Below, one piece after another: positions 1 through 7,701 of a stretch of 64,000 nt of DNA; position 1 is the stretch's first letter, and each line of letters opens with the position of its first letter. The notes under the pieces are model-generated. The model was given only the letters and a program-made list of their open reading frames with translations, was not told the origin of the DNA and did no database searches. The position numbers and the translations under genes are program-made. This stretch comes from an uncultured Burkholderiales bacterium (lineage in GTDB: Bacteria; Pseudomonadota; Gammaproteobacteria; Burkholderiales; Burkholderiaceae_C): contig CAILCI010000065.1 of NCBI GenBank assembly GCA_903832625.1, positions 124,001 to 188,000 on the forward strand. The letters are read 5' to 3'.

Positions 1-714
1 AGCCTCTTGTTTTTTGTGCTTTTGGGTGGCGGTACTTGGTGGGGCATTCCCACAGGTTTGACAGCAGTGCGCAGCGACTTATGGGGCGGACTCCCGCTCA
101 CGCTGTTACTGGCCACCTTGTCTATTGCCTTGTCTTTTCCTTTGTCTATTTTCATTGCGCTGGGCAGGCAAAGCCAAATGCCTGCGGTGCGTAGCGTGTG
201 TACCGTGTATGTGGAGTTGGTCAGAGGCGTGCCGCTCATCTCTGTGTTGTTCATGGCCAGTTTTATGTTTCCGCTCTTGCTGCCGACAGGTAGCTTGCCC
301 GATGTGCTGTTGCGCGTCTTGGTGGGTATGAGTTTGTTTGCTGCGGCCTACACCGCTGAAATTGTGCGCGGCGGCTTGCAAGCCATTCCTCGCGGGCAAA
401 TTGAAGCAGCCTACAGCCTCGGCTTGAGCTACTGGCAAATGCAGTTTCGGGTGGTGTTGCCACAGGCCTTGGCCTATGTGGTGCCAAGTTTGATGAACCA
501 CTTTATTTCGATCTTCAAAGATACGTCCTTGGTCACCATTGTGAGTCTGTACGAGTTGACGGGTGCGCTCGGGCTGGCCATCAGCGGCGACCCGAATTGG
601 CGGCCTTTCAAAATCGAGGCGTATTTGTTCATCACCTTGATTTATTTTTCATTTTGCTTTGCGATGTCGCGCTACAGCCTGTGGGTTGAGCGACAAATTT
701 CGCGAGTGCGCTAG
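1..714 (+). CDS. aapM: General L-amino-acid ABC transporter permease (AapM-like), 5' truncated
   Basis: Inner-membrane permease of a polar amino-acid ABC importer. The frame is open to base 1, so the start lies left of the window. The visible 235+ residues hold the HisM/GlnP-type permease domain: the [11 protein letters not shown] entry, several hydrophobic helices, and the EAA loop that contacts the ATPase (around [16 protein letters not shown], followed by VVLPQAL). Phrases such as ELVRGVPLI and FKDTSLV are typical of AapM/YhdY rather than simple HisM. The stop is 13 bases before the ATPase gene, so the two form one operon. Family assignment is firm; the exact substrate is inferred. Confidence 0.9.
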   Translation, partial: SLLFFVLLGGGTWWGIPTGLTAVRSDLWGGLPLTLLLATLSIALSFPLSIFIALGRQSQMPAVRSVCTVYVELVRGVPLISVLFMASFMFPLLLPTGSLPDVLLRVLVGMSLFAAAYTAEIVRGGLQAIPRGQIEAAYSLGLSYWQMQFRVVLPQALAYVVPSLMNHFISIFKDTSLVTIVSLYELTGALGLAISGDPNWRPFKIEAYLFITLIYFSFCFAMSRYSLWVERQISRVR

Positions 715-727
715 GCAAGGAACAGGC

Positions 728-1474
728 GTGTCAACACCCATCATCGAGTTCAAAAATGTCAACAAATGGTTTGGGCAATTCCATGTGTTGCGCGACATCC
801 AACTGGCCGTGTCAGCGGGTGAACGCATTGTGATTTGCGGACCATCCGGCTCAGGCAAATCGACCTTGCTGCGCTGCATCAACCGCTTGGAAGAGCACCA
901 AGAAGGACAACTGCGCGTTTGCGGCATTGAACTCACCGACAACGCCCAATCCATTGAGCAAGTCAGACGTCGCGTGGGCATGGTGTTTCAGCAGTTCAAT
1001 TTGTTTCCCCATTTGACGGTGCTTGAAAACCTCACCTTGGCGCCCGTTTTGGTCGAGAAAATTTCTCCCGCGCAGGCCGCAGAGCGCGCCATGACGCAGC
1101 TCGAACGTGTCCATATTGCCGAACAAGCTCACAAGTACCCACTGCAGCTCTCAGGTGGACAACAACAACGTGTGGCCATTGCCCGCGCCCTGTGTTTGCA
1201 GCCCGAGATTTTGTTGTTCGACGAACCCACCTCGGCGCTTGACCCAGAGATGGTTCAAGAAGTGCTCGATGTGATGATCTCGCTCGCGCAACAAGGTGTC
1301 ACCATGCTGTGCGTGACGCATGAAATGGGCTTTGCCCGGGCTGTGGCAGACCGCGTGATATTCATGGACGAAGGTCAAATCATTGAAGAAGCCACACCCG
1401 AGCTGTTTTTTACGCAAGCGCAGCATCCGCGCACGCAGGCATTTATTCAAAAAATCAAATTCAACGCAAATTGA
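728..1474 (+). CDS. aapP: Amino-acid ABC transporter ATP-binding protein (AapP-like)
   Basis: Cytoplasmic ATPase that powers the permease just upstream. It carries Walker [10 protein letters not shown], the Q-loop [10 protein letters not shown], signature LSGGQQQR, Walker [14 protein letters not shown] and the switch histidine in CVTHEMGFA. The GTG at 728 is chosen as start: it follows an AAGGA box at 717-721 with normal spacing, and the protein (248 aa) then begins at the first beta strand, as in GlnQ/AapP proteins. A longer in-frame start at 659 would overlap the permease and add residues with no homology expectation. Confidence 0.92.
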   Translation: MSTPIIEFKNVNKWFGQFHVLRDIQLAVSAGERIVICGPSGSGKSTLLRCINRLEEHQEGQLRVCGIELTDNAQSIEQVRRRVGMVFQQFNLFPHLTVLENLTLAPVLVEKISPAQAAERAMTQLERVHIAEQAHKYPLQLSGGQQQRVAIARALCLQPEILLFDEPTSALDPEMVQEVLDVMISLAQQGVTMLCVTHEMGFARAVADRVIFMDEGQIIEEATPELFFTQAQHPRTQAFIQKIKFNAN

Positions 1475-1509
1475 GTGACACGCGGATAAGCGGTTGCATT
1501 GGGTTTGTT

Positions 1510-2004
1510 TTATTTTTGAAGCGAACTCAAGCTCTGCTTAGCCAACTCTGCTGTTTTTTCAGCAGCCACTTTGGCGCCAGAGAGCACGGCATGGCTGGTA
1601 TCCATGGCGCTTTTGACAGCCGACATGGCCAAGGCGGAAATGGGATTACCTGTGAGTGCGGGAGAGCTCAAGACATGCTCGGTCAACGCGCGGTTGTCTT
1701 CAATTTGCTTTTGCAAAATACCCGTGACCTGCGAATGCGCATCAAAACCCAATTGATAGGCAGCAACTGCAAAGTTCAAATAATCTTTGATTTGATGCAC
1801 CATGTGCGTAGACACCAGCTCATGCACCCGCGATGTGTCTTTGACATGCATCAGTTCGACCGCGCGCTGGTGCGAAGCTTCAATCGCAATTTTGTTGTGC
1901 ATCAACGCTAAATTGATCAACTCCAACGACTGCTTGTGATAGAGGCTCGCAATCTCCAAACTGCGATTAGGCGTTTGCGTTATCAGGTCTTGGTTCGTCT
2001 TCAT
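1510..2004 (-). CDS. Phasin family protein
   Basis: A 164-residue, almost wholly helical protein resembling Phasin_2-type polyhydroxyalkanoate granule proteins. It has an N-terminal SLELINLALMHNKIAIEASHQRA helix region, a central amphipathic stretch and a Lys/Ser-rich end. Phasins coat PHA granules and control their number and size. An intracellular PHA depolymerase at 58123 and propionyl-CoA carboxylase at 60685 fit a PHA-storing cell. The gene starts at an ATG preceded by AAGGAGCT on the minus strand and is the last gene of a minus-strand cluster of stress-type genes. Size and composition support the call; no catalytic motif exists to confirm it. Confidence 0.75.
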   Translation of the reverse strand: MKTNQDLITQTPNRSLEIASLYHKQSLELINLALMHNKIAIEASHQRAVELMHVKDTSRVHELVSTHMVHQIKDYLNFAVAAYQLGFDAHSQVTGILQKQIEDNRALTEHVLSSPALTGNPISALAMSAVKSAMDTSHAVLSGAKVAAEKTAELAKQSLSSLQK

Positions 2005-2135
2005 GCTGAGCTCCTTGAATAATCAACACATGATGCTTGGAAGGTCAAGTCACCATCGCCATTTGTCATGGCTGCGCATAGCTTATTCAAGTACGGCTCA
2101 ACAGTCTGTGCTGCACCGCACACTGGAGGATGCAA

Positions 2136-2636
2136 TTATTTGGCTTTGTGCATGTCACGCGCCGTTTGCGCATATTGAGCAGCCAGATTAGACATTTCGA
2201 TGGCCTGCGTTGCAGCCTCTGTGGCGAGCTTGGTGGCATTGGCAGCTTCAATCGAAGCTTTGGTGGATGCATCCTCCGCATGATGCGCCACAGCCAAGGC
2301 AGCAGAAGCTGCGGCACTGGCGGCGGCTGAGGCGGCTTCGATTGCGGCCTCGGCCGAATGCCCTGCGGCTACAGCCGCTTCTTCTGCGGCATCGACAATG
2401 GCAGTGGCTGCAGCCAATTTGGCAATTTCTGCACAGTTTGTGGCAGCTTTGGCAGCATGAGCGGCGGCTTTGGCAGCGCGTTGCGCGGAATCGGACGCGT
2501 GCAGCGTGACAGTTTTGAGTGACGACAGGGTATCAGCATGATGGGTGTGAATTTCCCTGTAGCTGAGCTTTAACTCATCGATCTCGTTTTGCAGGCTAAA
2601 CAGGGTGTCGCGAATGGACTGTAGATCTTGGTTCAT
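2136..2636 (-). CDS. Alanine-rich helical (coiled-coil) protein of unknown function
   Basis: Not recognised as a named family. The 166-aa product begins with a regular coiled-coil segment (about residues 1-45, QNEIDELKLSYREIH). About 110 residues follow that are dominated by Ala with spaced Lys, Glu and His, ending in TARDMHKAK. No signal peptide or membrane segment is visible. The composition recalls phasins and PhaF/PhaI-type granule proteins, and the phasin gene follows directly (131-base gap, same strand). A granule-associated or nucleoid-associated role is possible but is only inference. The DNA is rich in GCN codons, which creates misleading open frames on the other strand. Confidence 0.6.
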   Translation of the reverse strand: MNQDLQSIRDTLFSLQNEIDELKLSYREIHTHHADTLSSLKTVTLHASDSAQRAAKAAAHAAKAATNCAEIAKLAAATAIVDAAEEAAVAAGHSAEAAIEAASAAASAAASAALAVAHHAEDASTKASIEAANATKLATEAATQAIEMSNLAAQYAQTARDMHKAK

Positions 2637-2670
2637 GAATGCCTTAAAGTTTGGGTCATGCTAACAGTCA

Positions 2671-3399
2671 TCAAGTGGCTTGCTCTGAGGGCATCAAGCG
2701 CAGATATTCACTTTTCATGAGGCCATAGCATTCGCAGCAAATGCTCTGCAGCCTTGGGCGATCTAACACGGCAATATTGCCACGCGTGTATTCAATGACA
2801 CCCATTCGCTCTAAGCGTTTCGCGGCCTCGCTGATTCCTTCTCGGCGCACGCCCAAACATCTGGATATCATGTCGTGGGTAAAAATCAAATCATTGCCAT
2901 TCACGCGGTCTAGATTCAACAACAAAATTCTGGCCAGCTGCTGATCAATCGAATGTTTTCTATTGCATGCTGCCATTTGTGATGCATAAGTCATCATGGT
3001 TTGCATGTAGCGAAGTATCAGTCGTCTAAAGGGGCCGGAGTTGTTGAATTCATCCAGCATGATGGCGGACGGTATGCGATAAGACAGCCCCTTGCCAATC
3101 ACGATGGCTTTGCTGCATGTGGAGTGCCCTCCCATGAAAATAAAAATACCCGACAAACCTTCATTTCCAATTTCAGCAAATTCGGCCGATGTGCCGTCCT
3201 CGTAGTCGTATTGCAAAGAAATAATTGTGGAAATGGGAAAGTGCACATAGTCAATGTTTGTGCCTGAATCGAATAGCAAATCATTGATTTGCAAGTCAAC
3301 TGTTTCGATATTCGATTGCCAACGCTGCCACTCCATGATGGGCAAAGCAGCCAACAATTTGTTACTTTGTTTGATGGGCGTAAGTGCTGAGATAGACAT
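2671..3399 (-). CDS. Crp/Fnr family transcriptional regulator
   Basis: A 242-aa regulator with an N-terminal cyclic-nucleotide-binding-like beta barrel (about residues 20-140). A long dimerisation helix follows (RLILRYMQTMMTYASQMAACN), then a C-terminal winged helix (about 165-225) whose recognition region is SRCLGVRREGISEAAKRL. The N-terminal cysteine cluster of Fnr is absent, so it is not an oxygen-sensing Fe-S type. The effector is unknown. It sits between the Ala-rich protein (35 bases downstream) and the BON protein, all on the minus strand, and may regulate this stress/storage cluster; that link is inferred from position. Confidence 0.85.
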   Translation of the reverse strand: MSISALTPIKQSNKLLAALPIMEWQRWQSNIETVDLQINDLLFDSGTNIDYVHFPISTIISLQYDYEDGTSAEFAEIGNEGLSGIFIFMGGHSTCSKAIVIGKGLSYRIPSAIMLDEFNNSGPFRRLILRYMQTMMTYASQMAACNRKHSIDQQLARILLLNLDRVNGNDLIFTHDMISRCLGVRREGISEAAKRLERMGVIEYTRGNIAVLDRPRLQSICCECYGLMKSEYLRLMPSEQAT

Positions 3400-3516
3400 A
3401 AGTGACCAATCTACCTAATGAGGTGTAAATGAAAAAAATTCTCTTTGAAGCACCTCATCCAATGTACGTCGTTCGCAGGAACTCACAACACACAGATGGT
3501 CATCGATTGATCTACA

Positions 3517-4167
3517 TCAATCCAACGTCAGCAAATCCTCTACGCGATTGACACCTGGCGTACGCCATGCAACTTGAAGGGCAAGCTCTCGTTCAGCCCA
3601 AGTGTGGACGCTGCCAGTCAAGGTGATGGTGCGCCCCTGAATGCCCACAGAAATTTTTCCTGCTTCAATCTCAGCGCGTTTGACCAACACCGATTCAATG
3701 TCTGAGTGCAGAAGCGTTAGATTTACAGTAGGTTTGATGCTGATTTGATTGGACACACTGCGCACACCCAGCACATGTCGAATTGCTTTGCCTGCAGCAT
3801 CGCGCTGATAAGCCCAATCAACATCGCCCGACACAGTGACGACTGCATTTTCAACCCGCACATGCAGCGGCATGCTGGCAATGGTCGAATTCCAGCGCAA
3901 TGCATTGAGACAAGCTGTGGCAATTTCAGAATCGGTCTTTTGACAATCAATCGGTAAAGCTACGTCCATTTCAATGGCAATGGCTCGCACTCCGTGCACG
4001 CGTTGTGCAGCCGTCTCTGCATGAATTTTTTCACTGTAGCTCGCAACGCGTCCTGCCAACGTGACGACACCATCTGTCACTTCCACGCCAATATGCGCCT
4101 CGTTGACCAAAGGCTCCCACGCCAATTCAGCGATGACGTCGGATTGGATTTGTTTGTCTGATTTCAT
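3517..4167 (-). CDS. Triple BON-domain protein (OsmY-like)
   Basis: 216 residues made almost entirely of three consecutive BON modules (about 5-70, 79-144 and 150-216). Each has the pattern of a helix, then V-x-V-x-x-G-x-V-x-L-x-G (for example VEVTDGVVTLAGRV, VRVENAVVTVSGDV, VGIQGRTITLTGSV). BON domains are thought to bind phospholipid or other ligands and occur in OsmY and similar stress proteins. No signal peptide is visible, so this copy appears cytoplasmic, unlike OsmY. It lies 20 bases downstream of the GSP17M-like gene and is probably cotranscribed with it. Confidence 0.8.
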   Translation of the reverse strand: MKSDKQIQSDVIAELAWEPLVNEAHIGVEVTDGVVTLAGRVASYSEKIHAETAAQRVHGVRAIAIEMDVALPIDCQKTDSEIATACLNALRWNSTIASMPLHVRVENAVVTVSGDVDWAYQRDAAGKAIRHVLGVRSVSNQISIKPTVNLTLLHSDIESVLVKRAEIEAGKISVGIQGRTITLTGSVHTWAERELALQVAWRTPGVNRVEDLLTLD

Positions 4168-4187
4168 GATTTTCTTTCGTTTAAAAA

Positions 4188-4691
4188 TTAAAGACGGGAT
4201 TGCAACTCAACAGCATTCAGTACGGAATTGGCACGCGCAATTTCATTGGTGTCGCCGTGCACGATGAGCAGGTATTTATCAAACCGCAAGGCCATTTCGT
4301 ATTTGATGATTTGATCTCTGGGAATACCCATGTTCAACAAGCCAACTCCCAGCGCGGACATGCCGCCCACGATGATGGCGCCCTCCAGCGCCCCCACAAT
4401 GACCGAAACAATCGGGCCGACCATGGGCAAAAGCCCAATGCCAGGAATCAGAAAGATTGCGGGGCCAACCAACATGCCCCAAATGCCTCCCCAAAAAGCG
4501 CCGTACGTGCCGTATGCACGAATCTTGTCTTTGGCTGTGTAAAAACCGATCGGATGCTCTTCAGTTTCATAACCTCGACCAATGATGGACAGCTTGGTGA
4601 TGTCAAAGCCAGAGCGCTGCAAGGTATGAATTGCTTTTTCAGCCTCAAAGTGACTGGAGAAAACATGAACGGGTGTTGCTTCTGTTGTCAT
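4188..4691 (-). CDS. GSP17M-like general stress membrane protein
   Basis: 167-aa protein. The N-terminal domain (about 5-60) reads VHVFSSHFEAEKAIHTLQRSGFDITKLSIIGRG, typical of the 'general stress protein 17M-like' domain. Two closely packed Gly-rich hydrophobic segments follow (about 70-120, GGIWGMLVGPAIFLIPGIG and VSVIVGALEGAIIVGG), and the end resembles a small ligand-binding fold (KYLLIVHGD). The ATG at 4691 is preferred to a longer frame because AGGAG lies seven bases before it and the domain begins directly after it. First gene of the minus-strand stress cluster. Molecular function unknown. Confidence 0.75.
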   Translation of the reverse strand: MTTEATPVHVFSSHFEAEKAIHTLQRSGFDITKLSIIGRGYETEEHPIGFYTAKDKIRAYGTYGAFWGGIWGMLVGPAIFLIPGIGLLPMVGPIVSVIVGALEGAIIVGGMSALGVGLLNMGIPRDQIIKYEMALRFDKYLLIVHGDTNEIARANSVLNAVELQSRL

Positions 4692-4851
4692 AACACTCCT
4701 TTGGTGATTGATGTACTGATGGTGATGTTTAAAAATATTTAGCTTTGTGCGATGGACAACATTGATATTGCTTGGCCTCAAAAAAAGTCAAAGCTTGCGC
4801 TGTGTCTTCCAACACACATAAAAAATCTGAGAATGATTTGCACAATAAAAA

Positions 4852-6033
4852 ATGGACTTAAAAAATACAGCTAAAAAGCAGAATATGTATACGGTGAGCG
4901 CATTTGCTCTCGTTTTCATGGGCTTAGATTTTTGCTTGATGTATCAAATTCAAGCACTCCTCTATGAAGGTCTTGACAAGCTTTATTGGCTCTTGCTGAT
5001 CTCTAGTGTGCTGGTTTTAGTTTTTATTTGTATTGCGTATTTCTATGTCATAAGTTTGGTGAAAAATTTAGATCAAACCCAACAAAATTCACTGAAAGAT
5101 GCGTTAACGCTACTTCACAACAGACGTTCTTTGAATGACTACTTCCCCAAACTTTTGCGCGAATCGTTCAGACATCAAGACCCCATCAGCATTTTGCTGA
5201 TTGACATTGATATGTTCAGGAAATTCAATAATTTATACGGCCATCAACATGGTGATTTGGTATTGCAAGCTGTAGCGCAAACGCTTGCCAAATGTTGCCG
5301 CAGACCGATGGATTTTATTTGTCGCTGGGGAGGTGAGGAATTTGTTGCGGTATTGCCAAGAACCAATTCAAAGGCCGCAAAAAAAATTGCACAAGACATG
5401 CTCAACCATGTCAGAAATTTAAAAAGAATTCATGGCATTTCTTTGCGCGCTCCCATCACCGTCAGTATTGGCTATGTCACACAATCAGAAGATACAGTGA
5501 ACATTGACAGCAACAGCGCCGACGTATTAATTTCTGCCGCCGATCAAGCCATGCAACAAGCCAAACAACTGGGAAGAAATCAAAGCTATTGCTTTGAAGA
5601 CGATCATAAAAAACACAGCTTGCAAAGCATCAAGCAATACGGCTCGGCTGCCGTGGAGTTTGGATTACTGTTGCCCATGTTGATGTTGATGATGGACATC
5701 ACAGTTGAATTAGGCTTGATGATTTATGACCAATCGGTCTTGACATCGGCGACCCATATTGCAGCAAGAGCTGGCATTACTCAATCTACCAATAAGCTGA
5801 GCACCCAACAAATTGCCGACCTCGCAATGAATGACAGCAGCAACAAATTGATATCTATGAACAAAAATCAATTACCGGTTGTCACCGTGACTCAAAGCCT
5901 TAACCCGGTTTTTCAAACACCACTGAAAGTGACGATGAGCTATAACTACCAAGGCTTCTTAGTGGGCGGCATTTTGTCAGCTATTCAATTCAATCCCGTC
6001 TTGGTAGCAACCACGGTAATGTACAACGAGTAG
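4852..6033 (+). CDS. GGDEF diguanylate cyclase fused to a C-terminal TadE pseudopilin
   Basis: One uninterrupted 393-aa frame with two unrelated parts. Residues 14-34 and 44-69 are membrane helices. Residues 83-245 are a GGDEF domain with DALTLLHNRR, the metal site IDIDMF, an intact active-site GGEEF (160-164), and the RxxD inhibitory site (R151-D154) five residues before it. Residues 261-393 are a TadE pseudopilin: a KQYG|SAAVEF processing site (cleavage expected after G264, Glu at +5), one membrane helix (about 271-291), then a pilin-like domain. Its end resembles the neighbouring TadE at 6040 (QTPLxVTxSYxY). No Shine-Dalgarno supports an internal start for the pilin part. Located at the edge of the tad locus. 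Presumed to make c-di-GMP near the pilus machine; the fusion is directly visible, its function inferred. Confidence 0.85.
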   Translation: MDLKNTAKKQNMYTVSAFALVFMGLDFCLMYQIQALLYEGLDKLYWLLLISSVLVLVFICIAYFYVISLVKNLDQTQQNSLKDALTLLHNRRSLNDYFPKLLRESFRHQDPISILLIDIDMFRKFNNLYGHQHGDLVLQAVAQTLAKCCRRPMDFICRWGGEEFVAVLPRTNSKAAKKIAQDMLNHVRNLKRIHGISLRAPITVSIGYVTQSEDTVNIDSNSADVLISAADQAMQQAKQLGRNQSYCFEDDHKKHSLQSIKQYGSAAVEFGLLLPMLMLMMDITVELGLMIYDQSVLTSATHIAARAGITQSTNKLSTQQIADLAMNDSSNKLISMNKNQLPVVTVTQSLNPVFQTPLKVTMSYNYQGFLVGGILSAIQFNPVLVATTVMYNE

Positions 6034-6039
6034 TTTTAT

Positions 6040-6450
6040 TTATTCATTATTTTGGGTTGAGTTAGAAGTCAACACTATGGGAATATTCATAGCGGACAAA
6101 CTACTTCCCAACAACATATTGCTGTAGGTATAAGAAACAGTGACTGACAGAGGGGTTTGGTAATCGGGCGGCGTTGACTGAAGCACCACCACAGAAAGGG
6201 TGTTGACGCCGCCGAATGAAATTAAAAATGCATTGCAATAACTTGTAGCAACGGCAGAGATATCTGCACTGACCATCTTGGGAGTTGCCAGCACAAGACC
6301 CGCGCGCGCGGCTTCACGGGCGGCGTTACTGATGATATTTTTGTCATACATCACCATACTGAATTCAATAATGCCATCTAAGCTCAGCAAAAACAAAGGC
6401 AACACCAATGCCAGCTCGACTGCTGCGCTGCCTGCCTGTTTAAGCCGCAT
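6040..6450 (-). CDS. tadE: TadE-family minor pseudopilin
   Basis: 136-aa type IVb pseudopilin. The very short leader MRLKQAG ends in Gly and is followed by SAAVELALVLPLFLLSL, giving the Glu at +5 that prepilin peptidases of the TadV type require. One membrane helix follows, then a pilin-like domain with AAREAARAG, a hallmark of TadE/TadF. The 3' end faces the GGDEF-TadE gene with a six-base gap, and the two C-termini are recognisably similar. The start overlaps the end of the AraC-type regulator gene by 11 bases, which suggests translational coupling. Probably a minor pilin that primes Flp pilus assembly. Confidence 0.85.
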   Translation of the reverse strand: MRLKQAGSAAVELALVLPLFLLSLDGIIEFSMVMYDKNIISNAAREAARAGLVLATPKMVSADISAVATSYCNAFLISFGGVNTLSVVVLQSTPPDYQTPLSVTVSYTYSNMLLGSSLSAMNIPIVLTSNSTQNNE

Positions 6451-6904
6451 GTTGTAGCCGACGATATCGGGTGGGTGATATACCCATATGAGAACGAAAG
6501 AAACGCGAAAAATTACCGGGTGAAGAAAACCCTAAATCCATCGAGAGGACTGTCATGGTGTCTGGCTGCGTGCTCAATAGTTTCAATGCTTCTTCTATTC
6601 TGATGGCATTCCAATAAGCCAAGGGTGAAGTTCCTAATTGGTCTTGAAACAGCTTGAAAAACCCGCTGCGTGAAAGCCCGACATGATGCGCAATATTTTC
6701 AAGTAGACAGGGATTCGCGTGTTGATTGCGCATATGAGAAATGGCTAAATTTAATCGGTGATCCATCATCCGTAATTTGAACGATATCTCTATTTTTCTA
6801 TGTGCGTTTGCGAACATAAAAAGCTCTTGCCAACAAAGACACAAAAAATATTCTGAAATAGACGATTTGATAAGCATTGAAATAAAGACACGATTAAATT
6901 TCAT
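6440..6904 (-). CDS. AraC-family transcriptional regulator
   Basis: 154 aa from the ATG at 6904. The first 55 residues lack a recognisable ligand-binding domain, so the protein is almost only the AraC DNA-binding unit. The first helix-turn-helix is LLENIAHHVGLSRSGFFKLF and the second lies around MDLGFSSPGNFSRFFRSHMG, followed by the usual SPTRYRR end. It is divergent from flp (42 bases between starts) and runs into tadE, so a role in switching the pilus locus on is likely from position. The start is uncertain: an ATG at 6931 is possible but lacks a ribosome-binding site. Confidence 0.75.
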   Translation of the reverse strand: MKFNRVFISMLIKSSISEYFLCLCWQELFMFANAHRKIEISFKLRMMDHRLNLAISHMRNQHANPCLLENIAHHVGLSRSGFFKLFQDQLGTSPLAYWNAIRIEEALKLLSTQPDTMTVLSMDLGFSSPGNFSRFFRSHMGISPTRYRRLQHAA

Positions 6905-6914
6905 TGCGTTACCT

Positions 6915-6927
6915 GTGCACGTTGCAC
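6915..6927. promoter_or_regulatory. Perfect 5-bp dyad in the araC/flp divergent promoter region
   Basis: GTGCA-CGT-TGCAC lies between the divergent starts of the AraC-type regulator and flp. Its place in a very short intergenic region makes it a candidate operator controlling both directions. AraC proteins often prefer direct repeats, so the binder may be another protein. Confidence 0.35.
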
Positions 6928-6946
6928 ACATCAAGAAAGGGTCAAC

Positions 6947-7150
6947 ATGTCATTAAATCTCACATCTTGCAAAAACTTTATAAATAATGAAGACGGTGCA
7001 ACTGCCATTGAATATGGATTGTTGGTTGCTCTGATTGCGCTGGTCATCGTGGCTGGAGCTGCCGCAGTTGGAACAAACCTGAACGCATTGTTCACAAAAA
7101 TATCAACCTGTTTGACAACGCCCACAGCAGCAGCTTGCAAATTCCCATGA
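6947..7150 (+). CDS. flp: Flp major pilin
   Basis: 67-aa major subunit of the type IVb Flp pilus. The leader MSLNLTSCKNFINNEDG ends in Gly17 and is followed by ATAIEYGLLVALIALVIV: Glu at +5 and Tyr at +6 form the diagnostic Flp motif. A single hydrophobic helix makes the pilus core, and a short tail ends in two Cys separated by 13 residues. AAAGG lies 7 bases before the ATG. Its stop overlaps the start of the prepilin peptidase gene, the usual order flp-tadV in tad loci. Pili of this type mediate tight adherence and aggregation. Confidence 0.95.
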   Translation: MSLNLTSCKNFINNEDGATAIEYGLLVALIALVIVAGAAAVGTNLNALFTKISTCLTTPTAAACKFP

Positions 7151-7686
7151 TGCCAATTCGCACCTACGACGGGGTGGCTTGTGCAATTCTTTTGATATTG
7201 GCGTTGTGGTGGGACATCAAAACCCATCGTATCCCCAATTTATTGATCGTGTTTGGACTTGCCATGAGTGCCACAAGCATTCGCTTAACGGGCGGCGTAG
7301 GTGCGGCAAACGCAGCCATAGGATTTTTAGCCGGATTGGCTGTATTTGTACCGCTGTATGCGCTGCGCTTATTGGGTGCTGGTGACGTCAAATTGCTGGC
7401 AACCGTAGGCACATTTGTAGGTTATCCCGGTGTTTTATGGGTGGCACTGTGCACCGCTATGGCAGGAGGGATATTGAGCTTCATTGGAATGATGGTTTAC
7501 AGCGAATCTCAAAAAATATGGCTGCATCTCAATGCAAGTTTATCCACGCTTTTGACACAGTTTCCGAATCAAAAAATTCATGCATTCCCAGTATTAAAAG
7601 ATTCTCAAAAAAAACTTCCTTATGCTCTTTGCATTGGCTTGGGGACTTTGACGTACGCCATGTTTGGCAATGATTTTTATCAATGA
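7147..7686 (+). CDS. tadV: Flp prepilin peptidase TadV/CpaA
   Basis: Inner-membrane aspartyl protease (A24) that cleaves the leader of Flp and TadE-type pseudopilins. About 179 aa with several membrane helices. Both catalytic Asp are visible: WWDIKTHRIPN near the N-terminus and the GAGDVKLL (GxGD) motif. The methylase domain of PilD is absent, as expected for TadV. The start ATG at 7147 overlaps the flp stop (ATGA); ATG 7150 is an equally plausible start. Candidate substrates in this window are Flp (6947), TadE (6040) and the GGDEF-TadE fusion (4852). Confidence 0.9.
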   Translation: MMPIRTYDGVACAILLILALWWDIKTHRIPNLLIVFGLAMSATSIRLTGGVGAANAAIGFLAGLAVFVPLYALRLLGAGDVKLLATVGTFVGYPGVLWVALCTAMAGGILSFIGMMVYSESQKIWLHLNASLSTLLTQFPNQKIHAFPVLKDSQKKLPYALCIGLGTLTYAMFGNDFYQ

Positions 7687-7701
7687 ATTGAACACCTTGC
7701 C

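Noticed and set aside
2136-2636. GCN-rich stretch considered as a DNA tandem repeat
   Set aside because: The repetition reflects alanine codons in a coding frame; no fixed unit length or conserved DNA period is visible.
5600-5660. A separate start for the TadE part inside the GGDEF-TadE gene
   Set aside because: Only a TTG near the junction would fit, without a Shine-Dalgarno sequence, and the frame is continuous with the cyclase. A single fusion protein is the simpler reading.
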